A stretch of 64,000 nucleotides of DNA from UBA699 sp050261915 (GTDB lineage Bacteria > Bacillota > Clostridia > Clostridiales > Clostridiaceae), in NCBI GenBank assembly GCA_050261915.1, contig JBLNDT010000067.1, forward strand, positions 1 to 64,000, in the 5' to 3' direction. The position numbers were made by a program, and so were the translations under genes. The notes beneath the pieces are model-generated. The model was given only the letters and a program-made list of their open reading frames with translations, searched no databases and had not been told where the DNA came from. Position 1 is the first letter of the stretch. Every line of letters begins with the position of its first letter. Shown here piece by piece: positions 42,165-51,516 of this stretch.

Positions 42165-43709
42165 TCAAACCCTAGCGTTTATGTTTATAAGCTCATTATC
42201 CTGAAAAAACTCTCTTGAATCTGATAAACTTACAGGTATTTTGCGCTTATCAACTGTTACAGATATATTATAACCTAAGTTTGATAATTCTTTTAGTAAA
42301 ATTTCCTTGGCGGAACTTAATATCTTAATATATTTTTCTTCACTTTTTATATCAACAGTCATATTGTAGTTTTTTATAGTAAGATAAGAATCTACAGTAC
42401 CAATATTTTCAGTATTTATGGTCGCAGCAATTTTGACGTCATTGGTATCTATTAACTTTCCTTTTTTTCTTTCATCTTTTATTATCATCTTACAGCCGTA
42501 ATCATGATTTTCCATTTTAATTGGAAGATCAAAGTAGTAGTACTGATTTGACACAGTATTCAGCACCTTAAAATCATTGCCGCTGTTTTGAAGAAAATTT
42601 GTAACAACTGCTTTAGTGCTTTCATCTCCCTGCTTTAGATTTGATATAATATCTATTACAGCATTTTTCACTTCATTTGAACTTGAATTTATTTCTTCCT
42701 TAATTGCATTTGAAAGCACAGTAATACCGTTAAGCTTTTCGGGTTTTAACTTAGTTGCCTTGGTTGTTGCATCCCCTTTAATTAGTTCCTCTTTTGAAGT
42801 ATCTAAATTTCTTAACTGTATCTTTTCATCCTTTGTTGTTTCCACATTGCTTTGTTGAATAGTTTCGGTTTTTAAAGCTTTTATTTCCACTTTTTCTGGT
42901 TCAGTACTCTGAGAAACCAATTTTTCAAGATTTTCAACCTGCCCATTTTCTGGTGTCCTTATATTAGTCTGATCCTGTACTGGTTTTGGTAAAGTATTAC
43001 TGTTAAGTTTTTGTGAAAAGGCTGCAAGCTGCTTGTAAACTGTTTGTGATTCCTTAAATACCCTATTGAAGCTCTCAATATTTTTATCATTAATCTCAAT
43101 ATCATTTTCCATCAGAGTCAGAATATCATCTTCTGTTATATTATTAAAGGCATTAAAAAAAACCTTTAGTTTGGCAGTATATTGCTGCCCTTTTTCAGAG
43201 GCTGGTTCTATTCCCTTTAACTCCAAAAACTTTTGTATAAAATTACCTACCTCTTCTGGTGAATTTTTTATTCTATTTTTAAAATCAAATAAACTTTTAA
43301 CCTCTGAAATATTTTCTCTGGTTAAAGGCATTGAATGCTTTACCATCTTTGCCAATGTTTCTATATCACTTTTTGATATGTCTACATTCTGCTCTTCAAG
43401 AGTTTTTAGCATGTTGTTTATTTCTTTATCCAGCCTGACCTCTTGGTTTTGTATTTTTATTTTAAGCTTTCCATCCTCAAACCCTTCAACCTTAAATCTT
43501 ATTATTCCCTCGGGGATGTTGTCCGGTTTGCCTTGAAGTTCTGCTTTAAACTGCCATCCATCAAGCATCTTTAACAAAACCTCATTTGTTAACTTATCAA
43601 TATTTTCAACCTTGGCTGCAAATTCCTGATTAAGCTCAAAGGAAAGCTTATTCACTATTTTTTTTGTATTTATATTGTAGGTGCTGTTAATATTATATAT
43701 ACTTGGCAT
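42165..43709 (-). CDS. Flagellar hook-length-control (FliK)-like protein
   Basis: 514 residues, low in recognisable motifs: a charged helical N-terminal half, a Lys/Thr/Glu-rich disordered stretch at ~245-330, and a folded C-terminal part (~395-514) with TVDSYLTIKNYNMTVDIKSE and KEILLKELSNLGYNISVTVD, which resembles the FliK C-terminal domain. Paired with the FlhB-C-like gene. The two may form an export-switch module outside the main flagellar cluster, or act in another secretion process. Confidence in the name is moderate. Confidence 0.65.
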   Translation of the reverse strand: MPSIYNINSTYNINTKKIVNKLSFELNQEFAAKVENIDKLTNEVLLKMLDGWQFKAELQGKPDNIPEGIIRFKVEGFEDGKLKIKIQNQEVRLDKEINNMLKTLEEQNVDISKSDIETLAKMVKHSMPLTRENISEVKSLFDFKNRIKNSPEEVGNFIQKFLELKGIEPASEKGQQYTAKLKVFFNAFNNITEDDILTLMENDIEINDKNIESFNRVFKESQTVYKQLAAFSQKLNSNTLPKPVQDQTNIRTPENGQVENLEKLVSQSTEPEKVEIKALKTETIQQSNVETTKDEKIQLRNLDTSKEELIKGDATTKATKLKPEKLNGITVLSNAIKEEINSSSNEVKNAVIDIISNLKQGDESTKAVVTNFLQNSGNDFKVLNTVSNQYYYFDLPIKMENHDYGCKMIIKDERKKGKLIDTNDVKIAATINTENIGTVDSYLTIKNYNMTVDIKSEEKYIKILSSAKEILLKELSNLGYNISVTVDKRKIPVSLSDSREFFQDNELININARV

Positions 43710-43773
43710 AATATCACCACTCTTTTTTTATTACATATTTATTATCGTATACTAAATGTTCAAACTAAAGAGA

Positions 43774-43793
43774 AAAGCCGGAAACCCGGCTTT
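43774..43793 (-). terminator. Terminator after ribU
   Basis: AAAGCCGG-GTTT-CCGGCTTT hairpin followed by TCTCTTT on the minus strand, 8 bases past the ribU stop codon. Confidence 0.75.
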
Positions 43794-43801
43794 AATAATA
43801 T

Positions 43802-44389
43802 CTATTTATGAATTATTGTTGATACTCTTTTGTATACTGGAAGTGTTATTACAGAAATAATAACTCCTTTTATAAAGTTAAATGGCATAATTGCCCATAT
43901 AATAAAGGAATTTAAATCCTTAATATTTGGATTTATTGCCGCCCCCATACCTACTACTGCAACTACCGGAAAGCTTAGCACCTTTTCATATAGGGGAAGG
44001 AGAACAAAGTAGTTTAAAAAGCTTGCAGCTACTGTCATAAACACTGTACCTAAAACCATTCCTATTACTGCATTTTTTCTAGTCTTATTTCTTGAGTAGA
44101 AAATTCCTGCTGTAACCACAAATACAGAACCTACAAGGAAGTTTGCAAACTCACCTATAAATGCAGTTCCTCCCACAAATAATCCATGGAGAATGTTTTT
44201 TAGAAGTTCAATTCCGATTCCTGCCACAGGACCTAGTGCAAATGCACCTATAAGAGCAGGGAGATCGCTTATATCGATTTTTAAGAATGCTGGGAAGAAT
44301 GGTGTTGCCAATTCTAAAAACATTAATAAAAATGCAATAACACTAAGCATGGACACCTTGATCATTTTATTCAACTTTTGATTTTTCAT
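43802..44389 (-). CDS. ribU: Riboflavin ECF transporter S component RibU
   Basis: 195 residues with about six membrane helices. Typical S-component pattern: KMIKVSMLSVIAFLLMFLEL, LKIDISDLPALIGAFALGP, and GMVLGTVFMTVAASFLNYFV. The FMN riboswitch immediately upstream identifies riboflavin as the substrate. It requires the EcfA/A'/T module encoded elsewhere. The start is the ATG at 44389, preceded by AGGAGGTACA; the open frame upstream of it overlaps the riboswitch terminator. Confidence 0.94.
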   Translation of the reverse strand: MKNQKLNKMIKVSMLSVIAFLLMFLELATPFFPAFLKIDISDLPALIGAFALGPVAGIGIELLKNILHGLFVGGTAFIGEFANFLVGSVFVVTAGIFYSRNKTRKNAVIGMVLGTVFMTVAASFLNYFVLLPLYEKVLSFPVVAVVGMGAAINPNIKDLNSFIIWAIMPFNFIKGVIISVITLPVYKRVSTIIHK

Positions 44390-44416
44390 TATTGTACCTC
44401 CTATTTTGCTTAAAAT

Positions 44417-44443
44417 AAAAAGCCCAGGCAAAAGCCAGGGCTG
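44417..44443 (-). terminator. FMN riboswitch terminator
   Basis: AGCCCTGGC-TTTT-GCCTGGGCT followed by TTTTTATTTT on the minus strand. Confidence 0.9.
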
Positions 44444-44455
44444 CATTTTTACACA

Positions 44456-44563
44456 TATCTTCTTCCATCCAGACTTTACTGTCGGCTTCGGAATCTAACC
44501 GAATCTGCCTTACGGCTCGCGGGCTTTACCGCCGGTGGGGAATTACACCCCGCCCTGAAGAAC
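44456..44563 (-). promoter_or_regulatory. FMN riboswitch (RFN element)
   Basis: Minus strand carries the RFN blocks TTCAGGGCGGGGTGTAATTC, CCCACCGGCGGTAAAGCCCG, CGAGCCGTAAGGCAGATTCG, CCGACAGTAAAGTCTGGATG and closing GAAGAAGA. It senses FMN and represses ribU. Confidence 0.97.
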
Positions 44564-44583
44564 AAATATTAACTTACTAATCT

Positions 44584-44612
44584 ATTTTATTACATTTTAT
44601 TGATTATTTCAA
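44584..44612 (-). promoter_or_regulatory. Promoter of the ribU transcript
   Basis: TTGAAA (44607-44612) and TAAAAT (44584-44589) with a 17-base spacer on the minus strand, in the short gap after tex. Confidence 0.6.
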
Positions 44613-44615
44613 CCC

Positions 44616-46775
44616 CTATTGATTTTTCATAGTCAGTGATATTCTATTTCTCTTCTGGTCAATTTCAAGTACAGTAACCTCTACAATATCATTTACCTTA
44701 ACTACCTCCAAGGGATGCTTTATAAACTTATCTGCAAGTTGGCTTATATGTACAAGTCCATCCTGATGTACTCCAATATCTACAAAGGCTCCAAAATCAG
44801 CAACATTCCTTACTGTCCCCATAAGTTTCATTCCCGACTTAAGATCTTTTATATCTACAACGCCTGTTTTTAATATAGGTTTTGGAAGGTCTTCCCTTGG
44901 GTCTCTTCCAGGTTTTTTTATTTCCTTGATTATATCCTTTAAAGTTGGTATTCCAACCCCTAGCTTCTCAGCTATGTTTTCCAAACCCATATTATCAATT
45001 TTAGAGTCTATTTCCTTCAAACTACCATTTTTCAATTCATCCTTTTTATATCCTAAAAGCTCAAGAAGCTTTTTACAGGAGTCATAAGATTCAGGATGAA
45101 CTCCCGTATTATCTAATGGTTCACTGCTTTCCATTACCCTTAAAAATCCTGCACATTGTTCAAATGCTTTAGGACCGAGCCTTTTAACCTTTAAAAGTTC
45201 TTTTCTGTTTTTGAATTTTCCATTTTCTTCTCTGAAGCTTACTATGTTTTCCGCAATATTTGAATTTATTCCTGATATATAAGTAAGAAGGGATGGAGTT
45301 GCAATATTTAAATCCACACCTACTGAGTTAACACAATCTTCAACAACCCCCTTAAGGGACTCGTCCAGCCTTTTAGGGGTAACATCATGCTGATACTGCC
45401 CAACTCCAATTGACTTTGGATCTATCTTTACAAGTTCCGCTAATGGGTCCTGAAGTCTTCTTCCTATGGATATGGCCCCTCTTAATGAAACGTTTATATC
45501 AGGATATTCCTTTGAAGCAAGCTCTGATGCTGAATACACTGAAGCACCTGCCTCTGAAACTATAACATAGTATATTTCCTTATTAGTTTCTGCCTTAATT
45601 TCCTTTATAAGTTCTGCAATTACCTCTTCTGATTCTCTGCTTGCAGTACCATTTCCAAGGGATATAACATCAACGTTGTACGTCTTTACAAGTTCCTTTA
45701 ATTTCTGCAGGGAATCACTTTTGTCATTTTTTGATATAGTAACATATACTGTGGCAGTATCCATAAGCTTTCCTGTATCATCAAGAACAGCTATTTTGCA
45801 TCCAGTTCTAAATCCCGGATCAAAGCCAAGCACTGTTTTTCCTTTGATTGGGGACTGCATAAGAAGAGCTCCAAGATTTTCCTTAAATATTTGAATAGCT
45901 CCTTCTTCTCCCTTATCCGCAAGCAGTGACCTGATTTCTCTTTCAATTGAGGGATAAATAAGCCTTTTAAATGAATCCCTTACACTTTCTTCTATGTATT
46001 TATCAGTAATCTTATTTCCTTTTAAAGTTTTGCTCAATAAATATTCAATTATCTTTTCATTGTCTGCAGTTATTTTAACAGACAGAATCTTTTCCTTCTC
46101 TCCTCTGTTTATTGCAAGAATCCTGTGGGAAGGAATGGTTTTAACTGGTTCCATGTATTTGTAATACATTTCAAAGGGATTTGATTCCGTGCTGTCTCCG
46201 CTGGTTTCAACTTTCCCATTGTTTGTTACATATTGTCTTATCCATTTCCTATAGTCGGCTTCATCGGATATAATTTCACTTATTATGTCCATAGCCCCAT
46301 TTAATGCATCGAAAGGAGTATTTACTTCCTTTTCAGCATTTATAAATTCAGAAGCCTTATCAAGGATATCCCCCTGGAACTCACCGCCGAATATTATTTC
46401 TGCCAAGGGCTGTAGACCCTTTTCTACTGCTATAGTTGCCCTGGTTCTCTTTTTAGGCTTATAAGGTCTATATATATCTTCAACCTCAGTTAAAGTGTCG
46501 CATTTTGATATTTCCCTTTCAAGCTCCTCAGTAAGCTTTCCCTGTTCATTTATGAGCCTTATAACATCGCTTTTTCTCTCTTCCAGGTTCCTTAGATATA
46601 TAAGCCTCTCACTAAGCTCTCTAAGGGTGGTATCGCTCATACCTCCAGTAAGTTCTTTTCTATATCTTGCTATAAATGGCACAGTATTGCCCTCATCTAG
46701 CAATTCTATTACTGAATTTATATTCTTTAAGCTGATACCAAGTTCTTTACTTAATTTTTCATTTATATATGCCAT
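44616..46775 (-). CDS. tex: Tex family RNA-binding transcription accessory protein
   Basis: 719 residues. Order of parts: helical N-terminal Tex domain (VPFIARYRKELTGGMSDTTL), YqgF-like RNase H fold (GKTVLGFDPGFRTGCKIAVL), helix-hairpin-helix region (VNSVGVDLNIATPSLLTYIS; LGPKAFEQCAGFLRV), and a C-terminal S1 domain (RNVADFGAFVDIGVHQDGLVH). The start is the ATG at 46775 (MAYINEKL), preceded by TTGGAGGGAAAT. Likely transcribed with prfB and secA. Confidence 0.95.
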   Translation of the reverse strand: MAYINEKLSKELGISLKNINSVIELLDEGNTVPFIARYRKELTGGMSDTTLRELSERLIYLRNLEERKSDVIRLINEQGKLTEELEREISKCDTLTEVEDIYRPYKPKKRTRATIAVEKGLQPLAEIIFGGEFQGDILDKASEFINAEKEVNTPFDALNGAMDIISEIISDEADYRKWIRQYVTNNGKVETSGDSTESNPFEMYYKYMEPVKTIPSHRILAINRGEKEKILSVKITADNEKIIEYLLSKTLKGNKITDKYIEESVRDSFKRLIYPSIEREIRSLLADKGEEGAIQIFKENLGALLMQSPIKGKTVLGFDPGFRTGCKIAVLDDTGKLMDTATVYVTISKNDKSDSLQKLKELVKTYNVDVISLGNGTASRESEEVIAELIKEIKAETNKEIYYVIVSEAGASVYSASELASKEYPDINVSLRGAISIGRRLQDPLAELVKIDPKSIGVGQYQHDVTPKRLDESLKGVVEDCVNSVGVDLNIATPSLLTYISGINSNIAENIVSFREENGKFKNRKELLKVKRLGPKAFEQCAGFLRVMESSEPLDNTGVHPESYDSCKKLLELLGYKKDELKNGSLKEIDSKIDNMGLENIAEKLGVGIPTLKDIIKEIKKPGRDPREDLPKPILKTGVVDIKDLKSGMKLMGTVRNVADFGAFVDIGVHQDGLVHISQLADKFIKHPLEVVKVNDIVEVTVLEIDQKRNRISLTMKNQ

Positions 46776-46792
46776 ATTTCCCTCCAAAACAC

Positions 46793-46813
46793 AGGCAGGC
46801 TAATTGCCTGCCT
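46793..46813 (-). other. Hairpin between prfB and tex
   Basis: AGGCAGGC-AATTA-GCCTGCCT; its 5' arm touches the prfB stop codon and the T-run after it (GTGTTTTGG) is weak. Partial terminator or mRNA-stability element. Confidence 0.5.
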
Positions 46814-47916
46814 AAAAATTACCTTTTAAGTATCCAATTATAAAAGCATCAATATCTCCGTCCATTACAGCATTTATATTTCCGCTTTCAACTCCTGTTC
46901 TATGATCCTTAACCAAAGTATACGGCTGAAAAACATAGGATCTTATCTGACTTCCCCATCCCATATCCTTCAGTTCACCGCTTAAATCCTCTATTCTTTC
47001 CTTGTGGGCTCGTTCCTTAAGTTCCACAAGCTTGCTCTTTAATATTTTCATCGCTTCTTCTTTATTTGAATGCTGGCTTCGCTGATTCTGGCACTGAACA
47101 ACTATCCCCGTTGGAATATGTGTTATTCTTATTGCAGTTTCAGTTTTATTTACATGCTGTCCCCCTGCGCCTCCAGACCTGTAGGTATCTACCTTTATGT
47201 CTTCAGGTCTGATTTGTATATCCTGGCTTTCTGTAAGTTCAGGCAACACCTCCACAGAGGCAAAGGATGTTTGTCTCTTACCATTTGCATTGAAGGGAGA
47301 TATTCTAACCAGCCTGTGTATTCCTTTTTCAGCCTTAAGGTATCCATATGCAAATTCACCCTTAATACTTAGAGTTACATTTTTAATACCATAATCATCT
47401 GCAGGAAGAATATCAATTATATCCACCTTAAAACCCTTTTTCTCAGACCACCTTGTATACATCCTAAGCAGCATTTCGGTCCAGTCCTGAGCATCTGTGC
47501 CCCCAACGCCTACATGAAGGTTTATCAAAGCATTGTTTCTGTCGTATTCTCCTGACAAAAGAGTTTCAACCCTTAACTTTTCAAGTTCGGTTGCTATTGA
47601 CTGAACTTCATCAATAATTTCCTTATTTGAAGAAGACTCATCTTCCTCCAAAGCAATTTCAGTAAGTTCAATTGCATCATCAATCCTTAATACCAAATCA
47701 CCGTAATTTTGTAATTTTTGCTTAAGCACCTTTGATTCAGTTGTAATCTCCTGAGCTTTTGCAATGTCATCCCAGAATCCCGGCTGCTGCATTTTTATAT
47801 CCAGCTCATCTGACTTACTCTCTAGACTGGCTAGGTCAAAGTGAATCCCCGATTTCATTTATTACTCTTTTGAATTCCCTTAGCTGGTTTAACGCCTCTT
47901 CCAATTGTACTGACAT
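46812..47916 (-). CDS. prfB: Peptide chain release factor 2, programmed +1 frameshift
   Basis: The zero frame starts at ATG 47916 (MSVQLEEALNQLREFKR) with TAAGGAGTG upstream and meets TGA at 47836-47838 after 26 codons. A +1 shift at CTT-TGA-C enters the main frame (DLASLESKSDELDIKM), giving about 367 residues. The slippery site is preceded by CGGGGAT, an SD-like stimulator. This is the autoregulatory frameshift of RF2. SPF anticodon-mimic (RISPFNANG) and GGQ catalytic loop (GGAGGQHVNKTETAIR) are intact. It follows secA by 21 bases. Confidence 0.96.
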
Positions 47917-47937
47917 TATATCACTCCTTAGAACCTG

Positions 47938-50451
47938 TTATTCGAATCTTCCGCAGCAGTTTTTATATTTTTTGCCGCTGCCGCATGGGCATAAATCATT
48001 TCTTCCAGCCTTCTTTTCTTTTTTTACAGGCTCTTGTTTCAAAGAATCATCACCCTGATCATAATTTGTAGATGTTTCTTTAGCTATTCTTTCCCTTTCA
48101 GGTGCCTTTTGGATTTGAACATGGAAAAGGAATCTTACTGTTTCAACCTTAATATTGTATATCATTTCCTCAAACATTTCACTGCCTTCAAAGGAATATG
48201 CCTGAGCTGGATCCTGCTGCCTGTAAGCCCTTAATCCTATTCCGCGTTTTAGGTGATCCATGTCATCTATATGATCCATCCACTTTGAATCTACCACTCT
48301 AAGAAGAATAACCCTTTCAAGTTCCCTCATTTGTTCTGAAGTAAATTCGTTTTCCTTCTTTACATATAGGTTCTTTGCAATATCCAGAAGTTTTTCCTTA
48401 ATCTCATCATTTGTAAGCAATGCAAGTTCCTTAGGGTCTACCATTCCCTTAGGAAGGTAAATATCTTCAAGAGACTCAACTAGTTTTTCAAGTTCTTTTT
48501 CAAATTCATCCTCCATACCTGAAATATGTGAATTAACCAATGAGAATATCAGGTCTTTAATCATATCTTGAATTTCTATATGAATATCTTCACCTTCAAG
48601 AACCTCAGACCTTTGTTTATATATTATTTCCCTCTGCTTATTGATTACATCGTCATACTGAAGCAGAGTTTTTCTTATGTCAAAGTTGTTTCCTTCAACC
48701 TTTTTCTGAGCATTTTCTATAGTATTTGTTATCATTTTGCTTTCAATAGCCTCATCATCCCTAAGTCCAAGTTTTTCGACAAGTCCTTGAAGCTTATCTG
48801 AGCCAAATATCCTCATGAGGTCATCTTCAAGAGACACATAAAACCTTGATTCTCCCGGGTCTCCCTGACGCCCTGAACGTCCTCTAAGCTGATTATCGAT
48901 ACGTCTTGATTCGTGCCTTTCAGTACCAATTATTTTTAAGCCTCCAACTTCAACTACACCTTCTCCAAGCTTAATGTCGGTACCACGACCAGCCATGTTT
49001 GTTGCAATTGTAACCATTCCAAGCTCCCCTGCATGGGAAATTATTTCTGCTTCCTTTTCATGATATTTTGCATTTAGCACCTGGTGTGAAATCCCTCTTT
49101 TTTTCAATAGAGAGGACAATATCTCTGATTTTTCAATACTTACAGTACCAACCAGCATCGGCTGCCCTGTCTTATTTGTTTCAACAATCTCTTCTACAAT
49201 TGCATTGTATTTGCCCATTGCAGTTTTGTAAACTACATCGGAGTTATCCTTTCTGATAAGAGGCTCATTGGTTGGAATTTCAATTACATCAAGTCCATAT
49301 ATTTCCCTGAATTCATTTTCTTCAGTTAAGGCAGTACCTGTCATGCCTGAAAGTTTATCAAACATTCTAAAATAGTTCTGATAAGTTATTGTGGCAAGAG
49401 TTTTAGATTCCCTTTCAACCTTAACTCCTTCCTTTGCTTCTATTGCCTGATGAAGTCCGTCACTATACCTTCTGCCCTCCATCATTCTTCCTGTAAATTC
49501 ATCCACTATAAGAACTTCACCGTCTCTAACCATGTAGTCCTTATCTCTTTTCATTATATAATTAGCCTTTAATGCCTGCACCACGTGGTGCTGAGTTTCC
49601 ATGTTTTGCGCATCAGCATAATTTTCAATTCTAAAATAGTTTTCTGCCTTAGCAATACCTTCATCAGTCAAAATTACTGAGTTTGTCTTTTCATCTACTG
49701 AATAATCGGTTTCCCCTCTTAAAGTTTTTACAAAGTAATCTGCTACCTTATAAAAATCTGTGGATTTTTCACCTTCCCCGGATATTATTAATGGAGTTCT
49801 TGCTTCGTCAATCAGTATTGAGTCAACTTCGTCCACTATGGCAAAATTAAGCCCTCTTTGAACTCTTTCCTCCTTGTATATAACCATGTTATCCCTTAAG
49901 TAGTCGAAGCCAAATTCGCTGTTTGTTCCATATGTAATATCACATCTGTATGCTTCCTGCCTTTCTTCATGGTTTAGACTATGAAGAACAACTCCACAGG
50001 TAAGTCCAAGAAATTCATATATAGGCCCCATTGCATCCCTGTCTCTTTTTGCAAGGTAGTCATTAACTGTTACAATATGAACTCCTTTTCCAGAAAGGGC
50101 ATTTAAATAAGCTGGCAGTGTGGCAACCAGCGTTTTACCTTCACCAGTTTTCATTTCTGAAATTCTTCCCTGATGGAGCACTACTCCTCCAATAAGTTGA
50201 ACTCTGAAGTGCTTCAACCCTATTACTCTTGTAGAAACCTCTCTTACTACGGCAAAAGCTTCCGGAAGAAGATCATTTAATGTTTCACCCTTGATGAGCC
50301 TATCCTTAAATTCACCTGTTTTGGCCTTAAGTTCATCATCGGAAAGAGCCTGCATAGCTGAATCCAAAGCTTCTATTTTATCTGCTACAGGAAGTATTCT
50401 TTTTACTTCCTTATCACTATAAGTTCCAAATATCTTATCAAATAATTTCAT
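47938..50451 (-). CDS. secA: Preprotein translocase ATPase SecA
   Basis: 837 residues. Walker A in MKTGEGKTLVATLPAYLN, Walker B VDEVDSILIDEART, DEAD-helicase motor II with TNMAGRGTDIKL and RGRSGRQGDPGESRF, and a C-terminal Zn-binding SEC-C motif (CPCGSGKKYKNCCG) preceded by a Lys-rich linker. It drives Sec-dependent export. AGAGGAAAAATTT precedes the ATG. It lies between hpf and prfB, the arrangement common in Firmicutes. Confidence 0.97.
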   Translation of the reverse strand: MKLFDKIFGTYSDKEVKRILPVADKIEALDSAMQALSDDELKAKTGEFKDRLIKGETLNDLLPEAFAVVREVSTRVIGLKHFRVQLIGGVVLHQGRISEMKTGEGKTLVATLPAYLNALSGKGVHIVTVNDYLAKRDRDAMGPIYEFLGLTCGVVLHSLNHEERQEAYRCDITYGTNSEFGFDYLRDNMVIYKEERVQRGLNFAIVDEVDSILIDEARTPLIISGEGEKSTDFYKVADYFVKTLRGETDYSVDEKTNSVILTDEGIAKAENYFRIENYADAQNMETQHHVVQALKANYIMKRDKDYMVRDGEVLIVDEFTGRMMEGRRYSDGLHQAIEAKEGVKVERESKTLATITYQNYFRMFDKLSGMTGTALTEENEFREIYGLDVIEIPTNEPLIRKDNSDVVYKTAMGKYNAIVEEIVETNKTGQPMLVGTVSIEKSEILSSLLKKRGISHQVLNAKYHEKEAEIISHAGELGMVTIATNMAGRGTDIKLGEGVVEVGGLKIIGTERHESRRIDNQLRGRSGRQGDPGESRFYVSLEDDLMRIFGSDKLQGLVEKLGLRDDEAIESKMITNTIENAQKKVEGNNFDIRKTLLQYDDVINKQREIIYKQRSEVLEGEDIHIEIQDMIKDLIFSLVNSHISGMEDEFEKELEKLVESLEDIYLPKGMVDPKELALLTNDEIKEKLLDIAKNLYVKKENEFTSEQMRELERVILLRVVDSKWMDHIDDMDHLKRGIGLRAYRQQDPAQAYSFEGSEMFEEMIYNIKVETVRFLFHVQIQKAPERERIAKETSTNYDQGDDSLKQEPVKKEKKAGRNDLCPCGSGKKYKNCCGRFE

Positions 50452-50559
50452 AAATTTTTCCTCTCACGCTTTTTTATTCTATATTAACATATAAATTATA
50501 CCACCTAATTTTTTTCCATTCAACTTTATTAATTATTGCCACAAAATGCATAATTCAAA

Positions 50560-50585
50560 CTAAAAGGGGAAGCATATGCTTCCCC
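50560..50585 (-). terminator. Terminator after hpf
   Basis: GGGGAAGCAT/ATGCTTCCCC perfect palindrome followed by TTTTAGTTTG on the minus strand. Confidence 0.8.
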
Positions 50586-50588
50586 TCC

Positions 50589-51134
50589 TTAAAACTCTGG
50601 TTCAATTAAACCATAGTTTCCATCTTTTCTTTTATATACCACATTCACTTCTTCAGAATCAGAATCTTTAAATACAAAGAAGCTGTGTCCTAAAAGTTCC
50701 ATTTGAAGAACTGCTTCCTCAGATGACATTGGCTTTATTGCAAATCTTTTTGTCCTTACTATTTGAAGTTCGTTTTTAGTATCCTCCTCTACATCTGGAA
50801 TGTACTGATATCTTAGAGAATCACCATGAGTTTTTCTTTCAAGCTTTGTTTTCTGTTTTCTAATCTGGCTCTCTAGCTTGTCTACAACTAAGTCGATAGA
50901 AGCATACATGTCTTCAGTTGCCTCTTCACCTCTTAAAATCACTCCATTAAATGGAATTGTAACTTCTATAACTTGTTTACTCTTCTGTAAGCTCTTATTC
51001 TTTTCTACACTAAAGGTTACATGTGCTTCCACATTAGGATTGAAAAAGCGTTCTAGTTTTGATAATTTTTTTTCTACAGCACCTCTTAAAGCAGGTGTAA
51101 TTTCCATATTTTTTCCACTTACTGTTATTTTCAT
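50589..51134 (-). CDS. hpf: Ribosome hibernation promoting factor, long form
   Basis: 181 residues. N-terminal RaiA/HPF domain (MKITVSGKNMEITPALRGAV; EVTIPFNGVILRGEEATEDM) linked by charged residues to the C-terminal dimerisation domain (EEAVLQMELLGHSFFVFKDS). The long form drives 100S ribosome dimers in stationary phase. AAAGGGGCTGG precedes the ATG. It has its own promoter, and the raiA-motif RNA lies upstream in the same orientation. Confidence 0.95.
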   Translation of the reverse strand: MKITVSGKNMEITPALRGAVEKKLSKLERFFNPNVEAHVTFSVEKNKSLQKSKQVIEVTIPFNGVILRGEEATEDMYASIDLVVDKLESQIRKQKTKLERKTHGDSLRYQYIPDVEEDTKNELQIVRTKRFAIKPMSSEEAVLQMELLGHSFFVFKDSDSEEVNVVYKRKDGNYGLIEPEF

Positions 51135-51187
51135 ATTTCCAGCCCCTTTCTTATAGTTAGAAAATTCAGTATTATTAGTTTATATAC

Positions 51188-51216
51188 ATTTTAATACTGT
51201 TGGATGTAAAATTCAA
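51188..51216 (-). promoter_or_regulatory. Promoter of hpf
   Basis: TTGAAT (51211-51216), 17-base spacer, TAAAAT (51188-51193) on the minus strand, between the raiA RNA terminator and hpf. Confidence 0.6.
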
Positions 51217-51239
51217 TAGCAAAAATGTAAATTTTTAAA

Positions 51240-51270
51240 CAAAAATAAAGGTTCCAAAAATGGAACCTTT
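51240..51270 (-). terminator. Terminator of the raiA-motif RNA
   Basis: AAAGGTTCC-ATTTTT-GGAACCTTT stem followed by a T-rich run (ATTTTTG) on the minus strand; ends the ncRNA before the hpf promoter. Confidence 0.85.
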
Positions 51271-51480
51271 AATTAAGTTAGCTGACCTGGTCTTTGCCCC
51301 CACACCCGCCTGCTGGAGCCTTCGCTACCCGGAATTAACCTCTCACTGACAACTCTCTCGTTTTTAAACGGCAGGACTTACTTCTATACCGCACCATGCT
51401 CATTAAACATTTTTATTTAAATTACGTGGATCGTTTTGCCTGCGACTAGCCTCGACTTTCAACCACAAACCTAACTTAAT
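51245..51480 (-). ncRNA. raiA RNA: raiA-motif noncoding RNA
   Basis: A 220-240-base GC-richer island with no ORF sits between comFC and hpf. It has its own promoter overlapping the comFC stop and ends in an intrinsic terminator. Conserved-looking blocks on the minus strand include GTCGAGGCTAGTCGCAGGCA, GGTGCGGTATAGAAGTAAGT, GTCAGTGAGAGGTTAATTCC, GGGTAGCGAAGGCTCC and CAAAGACCAGGTCAGCTAAC. Position upstream of the raiA/hpf gene, size and base composition fit the raiA-motif RNA known from Firmicutes, which has been linked to sporulation and cell aggregation. The call rests on location and recalled features, not on a covariance search. A different small RNA (for example 6S) is possible but less likely. 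Confidence 0.75.
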
Positions 51481-51488
51481 ATAATAAA

Positions 51489-51516
51489 ATTATACCTTAC
51501 TTTTGGCCGCAGTCAA
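51489..51516 (-). promoter_or_regulatory. Strong promoter of the raiA-motif RNA, inside the comFC 3' end
   Basis: TTGACT (51511-51516), 16-base spacer, TATAAT (51489-51494) on the minus strand. The -35 is within the last comFC codons and the -10 covers its stop codon; the start would be near 51480, the 5' edge of the RNA. Confidence 0.8.

Noticed and set aside
43066..43536. 156-codon open frame opposite the FliK-like gene
   Set aside because: Antisense to a continuous coding frame; Ser/Phe-rich translation typical of the complement of Lys/Glu-rich genes.
46812..47858. prfB starting at ATG 47858
   Set aside because: No ribosome site there; the upstream zero-frame start plus CTTTGAC shift site is the known RF2 arrangement.
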